Of a stretch of 54,249 nucleotides of DNA, positions 50,136 to 54,249 are shown piece after piece. Each line of letters starts with the position of its first letter. Position 1 is the first letter of the stretch. Where the stretch lies: positions 1 to 54,249 of the forward strand of contig CAVIAJ010000009.1 of NCBI GenBank assembly GCA_963640855.1. Reading direction: 5' to 3'. This DNA comes from Methanarcanum sp963640855. GTDB taxonomy: Archaea; Thermoplasmatota; Thermoplasmata; Methanomassiliicoccales; Methanomethylophilaceae. The position numbers were made by a program, and so were the translations under genes. The notes beneath the pieces are model-generated. The model had not been told where the DNA came from. It saw only the letters and a list, made by a program, of their open reading frames with translations, and made no database searches.

Positions 50136-51497
50136 TCACTGACAGAATGTTTTCTTCCTGTACAGCGTTTCACCGTTGTTGTTGGTGACGTTGAACAGAC
50201 AGAACGGAATCAGTTTTCCGTCCAAAGTTACTACATGGATGCAGCAGCGCTCCCACCTTTCGGTTTCTCCGGTCCAGACATCCTGGAATGCCATAGCCGA
50301 AACCGTAAGATAATGGGTCTTGGCACGTGAAACGAATGTTCTCCACGAACCGTCGTCGCTTCTGTTTTCGTCTTCTCCGTCCATGGAATTCTCGATGAAT
50401 CTCCAGAACTGAGACACTTCGGTTCTTGTTTTGTCCGCAACATCATCTGTCTTTTTCGGCGGACCGAGTGCCATTGTAGTAAGAGGGAAGAGTGAGTGAT
50501 CCGGAAGAACGACCGAAAGCGATTTCATATCGCAGTGAACGTTGGAACATGATGTGGGGATGAAGTTATCCGCTTTCAGCATACCTTTGGTCTGTTTTTC
50601 TATTGCATCCGCCAATTCCGGGATTGTGACACGGTCTTTGTTTTCGGGATCGGAGGGATAACGTCCGAAGTACGAAATCGGCTGGAAGTGAACGCCTTTG
50701 ACCGTCGGAACTTTGGTTGCTGCGTATTTGACAATCTCACCGACATGATCGAGGTTGATGTTCGGAGATACCGTGACAACCAATGTTATTCCGATGCCTA
50801 CTTCCGCACAGTTTGCAATGGCTTTCTCCTTCAGTTCGAACAGTGCTTTGCCGCGTGTCTGAAGGTAGATTTCATCTTTCGTTCCGTCGAACTGCATATA
50901 GAAATCGTCGACACCTGCTTCTTTCAGTGCCTTGAGGTATTCGATATCCTTGGCGATACGTACTGCGTTTGTGTTGACTTCGATGTGCTCGATTCCCATG
51001 TCTTTGGCCATCTTCACAATTTCGGGAAGATCATCTCTGACTGTAGGCTCTCCACCGGAAAGCTGTACGCACCTGGGACTCTTCACATATTCTACGACAG
51101 TCCGGAACATTCCGCGGATTGTTTCCATATCCGGGTGGTAGTCGTAACCGCATCCGTTTGCGGTTGCGAAACATATGGGGCAGTTCAGGTTGCAGTGGTT
51201 GGTGACTTCCACGACATTCAGACAGGAATGCTGTAAATGTTTGTTACAGAGACCGCAGTCGTGAGGACAGTCTTTCATTTCCGGTACTGCGAATTTCAGA
51301 GGTGTTTTCGGAACGGCGGCGAAGTCGTAAAGGTACTTGTAGTGCTCGACACCCGTCCAAATCTTAACCTTCCATGATCCGTGTTCCGGACATGTTTTCA
51401 CAAGATAGACAGTGTCGTCCTCTGCTATCTTCTCTGCGTTGATTGTTTTCATACACACCGGGCAGAGTGCGTTCGTCTCTCCGATCTTCTCAGACAT
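50136..51497 (-). CDS. Radical SAM protein of the MJ0619/Tes type
   Basis: The 453-residue protein has the radical SAM cluster site CNLNCPICFATANG (C102-x3-C106-x2-C109), preceded by a second C-x3-C-x2-C (CPHDCGLC, C77-C84) and an N-terminal CPVCMKTINAE (C12, C15), all typical of the MJ0619 family. GGEP binds SAM. Members include tetraether synthase (Tes) for GDGT membrane lipids and enzymes proposed to methylate the methanopterin ring. ATG 51497 is preferred: GGAGG stands 8 bases before it, and the upstream residues are not needed. Beside the UroD-type methyltransferase operon, a C1 or cofactor role is as likely as a lipid role. Confidence 0.85.
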   Translation of the reverse strand: MSEKIGETNALCPVCMKTINAEKIAEDDTVYLVKTCPEHGSWKVKIWTGVEHYKYLYDFAAVPKTPLKFAVPEMKDCPHDCGLCNKHLQHSCLNVVEVTNHCNLNCPICFATANGCGYDYHPDMETIRGMFRTVVEYVKSPRCVQLSGGEPTVRDDLPEIVKMAKDMGIEHIEVNTNAVRIAKDIEYLKALKEAGVDDFYMQFDGTKDEIYLQTRGKALFELKEKAIANCAEVGIGITLVVTVSPNINLDHVGEIVKYAATKVPTVKGVHFQPISYFGRYPSDPENKDRVTIPELADAIEKQTKGMLKADNFIPTSCSNVHCDMKSLSVVLPDHSLFPLTTMALGPPKKTDDVADKTRTEVSQFWRFIENSMDGEDENRSDDGSWRTFVSRAKTHYLTVSAMAFQDVWTGETERWERCCIHVVTLDGKLIPFCLFNVTNNNGETLYRKKTFCQ

Positions 51498-51574
51498 TGC
51501 ATTCCTCCAGGGGCACATAGATATTCAACGATATAAGAGACATCGTTCGGATAAATCAGATTGAGAACATTGTT

Positions 51575-51608
51575 GGGTCTGAGGAGCGGTTTACCGCCCC
51601 TCAGACCC
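51575..51608 (-). terminator. Hairpin after the methyltransferase operon
   Basis: GGGTCTGAGG (51575-51584) pairs with CCTCAGACCC (51599-51608), with an inner GCGGT/ACCGC stem. It follows the stop at 51650 on the minus strand and lies before the radical SAM gene promoter. Confidence 0.6.
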
Positions 51609-51649
51609 TGGGAAAAGATAGAAAATGGTTTTGGCTTTGCGGAGTGAGC

Positions 51650-52087
51650 TTATGCTCTCTTCTGCTGGAAGAGACCTTCTGCTGTGGTGAGTGCACCGAC
51701 TGCGAGGTATTCCTCGAACCAGGACTGGCCTGATACGGGCTCTGTAAGTGAAGGACCGGACCTTGTTGCACCGAGGTACGTAAGGTTGGTGTGTCCGCTC
51801 TTGAGGGGCTGACCGTTCTTGACGTAGACCCATCCTGCATCCTCTTCTCCGGGGAGAACGATGTCGAGGATCTTCATCTTATGGCTGTAAGCTGTCTTGA
51901 CGTTGCCTGCCTCATCGAACATTGCGTAGACTGTTGCCTCTCCGATCTCCTTCTTCGCGAGGTAGACTTTCTTCTCTGCGTTGAAGATCTTGTCGTCGCC
52001 GCATCCGTCGACGATACCGATGATGTCCTCTTCTTTGAGTCCTCTCTTCTCGATGATCTCTTTAACTGCTGCTGAAATTGTAGCCAT
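51650..52087 (-). CDS. Unknown 145-residue protein, partner of the UroD-type methyltransferase
   Basis: The protein starts MATISAAVKEIIEKRGLKEEDI. It has one CGDD in GIVDGCGDDKIFNAEKKVYLA, a strand-rich centre (GEATVYAMFDEAGNVKTAY) and a Trp/Gly-rich second half (GWVYVKNGQ, SGQSWFEEYLAVGAL). It lacks the helix-bundle and Rossmann pattern of corrinoid proteins, so it is not a standard corrinoid partner. Ribosome site GAGGTGA stands a few bases before ATG 52087, and the gene follows the methyltransferase stop by 10 bp, so it is made with it in quantity. No family is recognised. It may be a subunit, a substrate-binding protein or a metallochaperone for the methyltransferase. Confidence 0.75.
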   Translation of the reverse strand: MATISAAVKEIIEKRGLKEEDIIGIVDGCGDDKIFNAEKKVYLAKKEIGEATVYAMFDEAGNVKTAYSHKMKILDIVLPGEEDAGWVYVKNGQPLKSGHTNLTYLGATRSGPSLTEPVSGQSWFEEYLAVGALTTAEGLFQQKRA

Positions 52088-52097
52088 TTTTCTCACC

Positions 52098-53219
52098 TCA
52101 CCATGTTCCGTATGTACCGAAGTCTCTGGCTGCCCTTGTAAGTGCAAGGAGCTGTCCGGGGATGGTGTACGGAGGCGTCTCACAGCTTGTACCGAGGATG
52201 TAACCCTTCTTTGCGTCACGTCCGGCAAGGAGTGTTTCCTTTGCCCTGTCGTAGACTTTCTTCGGGTTGGCCTGGATCATGAGTTTGGTATCGACAGATC
52301 CCATGATTGTTGTAACATCCTGGAATTCCTCTTTGAGGGTTGCTGTCGGGAACTCTTTCTGTCCCATGTAACCGATGTGCAGAACGTTGAAGGGTGACCA
52401 TACGAGGTTCTTCTTGAACACCTTGTAGTCGGTCTCGTGGTTACCGCACAGGTGGTAGAAGATCTGAGGTCCTGCTCCTCTTCTGAAACACTGGTCCACA
52501 TAGTGGTGCATGAGTTTCGCGGAGAATTCCTCGACCATCTCATCAGAGAAGATATCGTTGTTTGCGAGAACCGATCCGACGATAAGCATAGCCATTCCGT
52601 ATGTATCGGAAAGGAGGTCTGCTCCGTTGATGGATGTCTCTACGTAGACGCTCTGGAGCTTGTGAGCAATGTCAGACTCTGTGAATGTCCACATGATGAA
52701 GTTCTCGACACCGCACAGCTCTGCGCCTGCTCCTGCAAGATCGAAACCGTAGGAAATAGGAACGAGTGTGTGGGGAAGGTTCTGCTGAACGTAGCCGTAA
52801 AGGTTGTGGAACAGCGTGTCGGTGCTTCCGCCCTTGAGTTTCTCTTTGGAGATAGGCTCGAGTTTCTCGACTTCCTCAGGCTCGCTTATTATGGGTCCTG
52901 TGGAAACCGGCGGCAGTGTGTCCTTGTACTCCAGTGTGATACCGAGATCTCTGATCCACGGAAGTGAGAAGAACCAGTGTGTAACCGGCAGAAGGTCGAA
53001 AAGCTCAGAGATGTATCCGACGCTGTGGATACCGAGTTCGGGTTTCTCATAGAAGTCCCTGATTGTAAAACCGCAGTGCACGGCAGCGTTCGAAAGGATG
53101 ATAGGATCCACATCGATTCTGTCGTGGTAGTTGTCTACGAAAGGACTCGCGAACCTCTTGGCTGCATTTGCGTGCCAGCCTTTGATGTCGTTTGTTGGGA
53201 ATAATTCTTCATAGCCCAT
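52098..53219 (-). CDS. UroD/MtaA-family methyltransferase
   Basis: The 373-residue protein has the uroporphyrinogen-decarboxylase fold used by methylcobamide:coenzyme M methyltransferases. The zinc ligands of this group are at H256 and C258 (YHLCGNH) and C346 (GTSCETPP), spaced as in MtaA/MtbA, so it binds a thiol substrate rather than decarboxylating porphyrin. It is longer than MtaA and MtbA (about 340), mainly through its N-terminal ~70 residues. The exact methyl donor and acceptor are not readable. Its partner is the unknown 145-residue protein, not a corrinoid protein. TATA-like ATATATATAG lies about 30-40 bp upstream in AT-rich sequence with symmetric TTTCATT motifs. Confidence 0.85.
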   Translation of the reverse strand: MGYEELFPTNDIKGWHANAAKRFASPFVDNYHDRIDVDPIILSNAAVHCGFTIRDFYEKPELGIHSVGYISELFDLLPVTHWFFSLPWIRDLGITLEYKDTLPPVSTGPIISEPEEVEKLEPISKEKLKGGSTDTLFHNLYGYVQQNLPHTLVPISYGFDLAGAGAELCGVENFIMWTFTESDIAHKLQSVYVETSINGADLLSDTYGMAMLIVGSVLANNDIFSDEMVEEFSAKLMHHYVDQCFRRGAGPQIFYHLCGNHETDYKVFKKNLVWSPFNVLHIGYMGQKEFPTATLKEEFQDVTTIMGSVDTKLMIQANPKKVYDRAKETLLAGRDAKKGYILGTSCETPPYTIPGQLLALTRAARDFGTYGTW

Positions 53220-53250
53220 TGTAATCCCGAGAGGGTATAGACTTTCTTCG

Positions 53251-53260
53251 ATATATATAG
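53251..53260 (-). promoter_or_regulatory. TATA box of the methyltransferase gene
   Basis: The reverse complement reads CTATATATAT, centred about 37 bp before the ATG at 53219, which predicts a leader of about 10 bases. Confidence 0.6.
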
Positions 53261-53278
53261 GTAATTGAGTGAAAAATG

Positions 53279-53362
53279 CAACTTTGTTTCATTTAAGCCA
53301 TCCGAAACCATAAATTTTTTAACTAAATTTCATTATTTAATTATTAATGAAACGTTGTTGCA
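53279..53362. promoter_or_regulatory. Symmetric TTTCATT motifs upstream of the methyltransferase
   Basis: TTTCATT occurs at 53287-53293 and 53328-53334 and its complement AATGAAA at 53346-53352. The longer pair CAACTTTGTTTCATT (53279-53293) and AATGAAACGTTGTTG (53348-53362, shifted by a base or two) is an imperfect inverted repeat. The 241-bp region 53220-53460 has no gene and is very AT-rich. Operator sites for the methyltransferase operon are likely. Confidence 0.55.
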
Positions 53363-53460
53363 AAAAACGAAAAATGACCCTGAAAATAGCATAGGGTATT
53401 TTATAGTAGAATAATCAGATAATGAAAAAGGCGTTTAAATGATGTTAAATCCACAGAAAA

Positions 53461-53841
53461 TCAGCGGTATTTGCTGTATTTGTCCATAAGTCTGTTGATT
53501 TTATCGCATTCCTCTTTGGTGAGGTCGCCGGTGTCCATGAAACCCCTTACGAACTCCTTCGCTTCTTTGGTAGAAAGACGGGATGCCTTTGCGATAAGTG
53601 TAGCCAGGAATGCGGATGCTTTGGCTTCGTCCATCTGAGTGCCCGACAGAATCTCATTCATATCGTACTTGAAGGGTGCGATTTTATGGGTGTTGAGCAT
53701 AGACTGCCTCTTGGTAGCCTCTTTCGTCCTCACTTTGCCCTTCTGTGAATTCGGCGACTGTGCTGTCTTCGAATTGTTCGGACCGTTTGACTGATCTCTT
53801 CCTGCGGGCATCTTGTTGGACGAATTCTTGTAAACTGCCAA
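53461..53841 (-). CDS. Hypothetical protein with a low-complexity head
   Basis: The 126-residue protein begins with an Asn/Ser/Lys-rich unstructured head of about 60 residues (NSSNKMPAGRDQSNGPNNSK). The last 60 are helical and acidic (FKYDMNEILSGTQMDEAKASAFLATLIAKASRLSTKEAKEFVRG, then LTKEECDKINRLMDKYSKY). It could be a small scaffold or DNA/RNA-associated protein. No family is recognised. The promoter side is the AT-rich region after 53841. Confidence 0.6.
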   Translation of the reverse strand: MAVYKNSSNKMPAGRDQSNGPNNSKTAQSPNSQKGKVRTKEATKRQSMLNTHKIAPFKYDMNEILSGTQMDEAKASAFLATLIAKASRLSTKEAKEFVRGFMDTGDLTKEECDKINRLMDKYSKYR

Positions 53842-53937
53842 GATTATAACTCCGCGGATGTCATTTATGAAACCCTATATAAAGAACACGGCTTCGGGGA
53901 CTGATTATTCAGTATATTTACTATTATAAGGACAGTT

Positions 53938-54120
53938 ATGCCGAGGGATGAAGTCATGAGCGCCAATAAGAAGTTGCTTCATGAATTAAACAACTCAGAG
54001 AGCTCTTTGCATTACTCTCTAAATCCGCAGTCGGGCGACAAAACGATGCAGATACGGCTGACAATTCAGATTTCTTCTGAGATAATGAACGGTTCTTTGC
54101 CTGAAAATGCGATTCCGTAG
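53938..54120 (+). CDS. Possible small protein, uncertain
   Basis: A 60-residue frame starts MPRDEVMSANKKLLHELNN after a TATA-like TATATTTAC (about 53908-53918), 24-28 bp upstream. It overlaps by 55 bases the end of the antisense nuclease-domain gene. The residue content is plausible but no family is seen; it may be a spurious frame. Confidence 0.3.
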   Translation: MPRDEVMSANKKLLHELNNSESSLHYSLNPQSGDKTMQIRLTIQISSEIMNGSLPENAIP

Positions 54121-54249
54121 AGGATTGTTTTTCCTTCGAGACCGTGAGCATAGTCCCTGTCTTTAATCTGCTGAAGAGCCGCTTTTGCATCGTTTTCGAG
54201 ATGTTTCTCATCGTCTGATATCTTCAGTTCAATGACAATATTGGGGCTG
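54066..54249 (-). CDS. C-terminal piece of a PD-(D/E)XK ATPase-type protein (runs off the right edge)
   Basis: The last 61 codons on the minus strand read PNIVIELKISDDEKHLENDAK, then AALQQIKDRDYAHGLEGK and TILYGIAFSGKEP, ending FIISEEI before a TGA at 54068-54066. VIELK is the D/E-x-K core of the DUF1703-type PD-(D/E)XK domain found at the end of many AAA-family accessory ATPases. The start is outside the window. This is the second accessory ATPase trace in the window. Confidence 0.8.
   Translation of the reverse strand, partial: SPNIVIELKISDDEKHLENDAKAALQQIKDRDYAHGLEGKTILYGIAFSGKEPFIISEEI

Noticed and set aside
52098..53219. Uroporphyrinogen decarboxylase (heme synthesis)
   Set aside because: The H-x-C...C zinc-ligand pattern is that of methyltransferases of this fold, and there is no other heme or corrinoid synthesis gene nearby.
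1..54249. CRISPR arrays
   Set aside because: I found no regularly spaced repeats with unique spacers. The 23-bp iterons at 37373-37438 have only 3-base gaps and cannot be a CRISPR array.
1..54249. Amber (TAG) codons read as pyrrolysine
   Set aside because: None of the broken genes continues across a TAG: their frames change by one base instead. No methylamine methyltransferase is in the window.

Overview
The window reads as ordinary chromosome from a methanogen-type archaeon, most likely of the Thermoplasmata/Methanomassiliicoccales. The archaeal signs are direct: an L44e-S27e-aIF2alpha-Nop10-PAC2 translation operon, a class I CCA-adding enzyme, RadA, a Trm-G10-type tRNA methyltransferase, a UbiA prenyltransferase beside a geranylgeranylglyceryl-phosphate synthase (archaeal ether lipids), an intron-containing tRNA-Tyr with C1-G72, TATA boxes 25-30 bp before many starts, and GGTGA ribosome sites. 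The methanogen inference rests on a UroD/MtaA-fold methyltransferase with its zinc-ligand pattern, an HdrB/D-type iron-sulfur protein, an F390-synthetase-like ligase and an MJ0619/Tes-type radical SAM enzyme. No mcr or pyl gene is present, so the order is an inference.

Layout. 0-7 kb: a tiny ribbon-helix-helix regulator behind nested palindromes, a redox cluster (flavodoxin-like, isochorismatase-like, Fe-S/CCG protein), a polar amino-acid ABC importer, and a 591-residue fusion of a PlsC acyltransferase, a zinc ribbon and a flavin reductase. 7-15 kb: a 1,214-residue HRDC/SF1-helicase/endonuclease protein, a peroxiredoxin-like protein, Dph6, RpiA, the translation operon and tRNA-Tyr. 15-20 kb: an accessory island with small unknown proteins, an RNase III-fold protein with altered metal ligands coupled to a thioesterase, and a HpaII-type restriction-modification system with a Vsr nuclease. 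20-27 kb: an ABC transporter operon in which all three genes carry one frameshift, then a MazG pyrophosphohydrolase, unknown coupled gene pairs, a frameshifted lipid-kinase-like gene and a cupin. 27-38 kb: MntP, phosphoglycerate mutase, MATE exporter, a DEAD-box helicase with a long Arg/Asp/Ser/Gly tail, CopA/CopZ, a deoxyadenosine deaminase-type amidohydrolase, a decayed AAA ATPase with three 23-bp iterons behind it, and a metallo-beta-lactamase-fold enzyme. 38-44.5 kb: two zinc-ribbon/membrane proteins, CCA transferase and two damaged Schlafen/AAA_4-type genes followed by a duplicated 58-bp palindromic element. 44.6-54 kb: RadA, tRNA methyltransferase and the two lipid genes in one direction; then an acyl-CoA ligase, a radical SAM enzyme and a methyltransferase with a small unknown partner in the other.

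The strongest leads are: a 17-bp sequence repeated exactly, at identical distance from the TATA box, before radA and before the restriction-modification methyltransferase; the UroD-type methyltransferase with a 145-residue unknown partner and a structured upstream region; the RNase III-like/thioesterase pair; the acyltransferase-flavin reductase fusion; and the 23-bp iterons.
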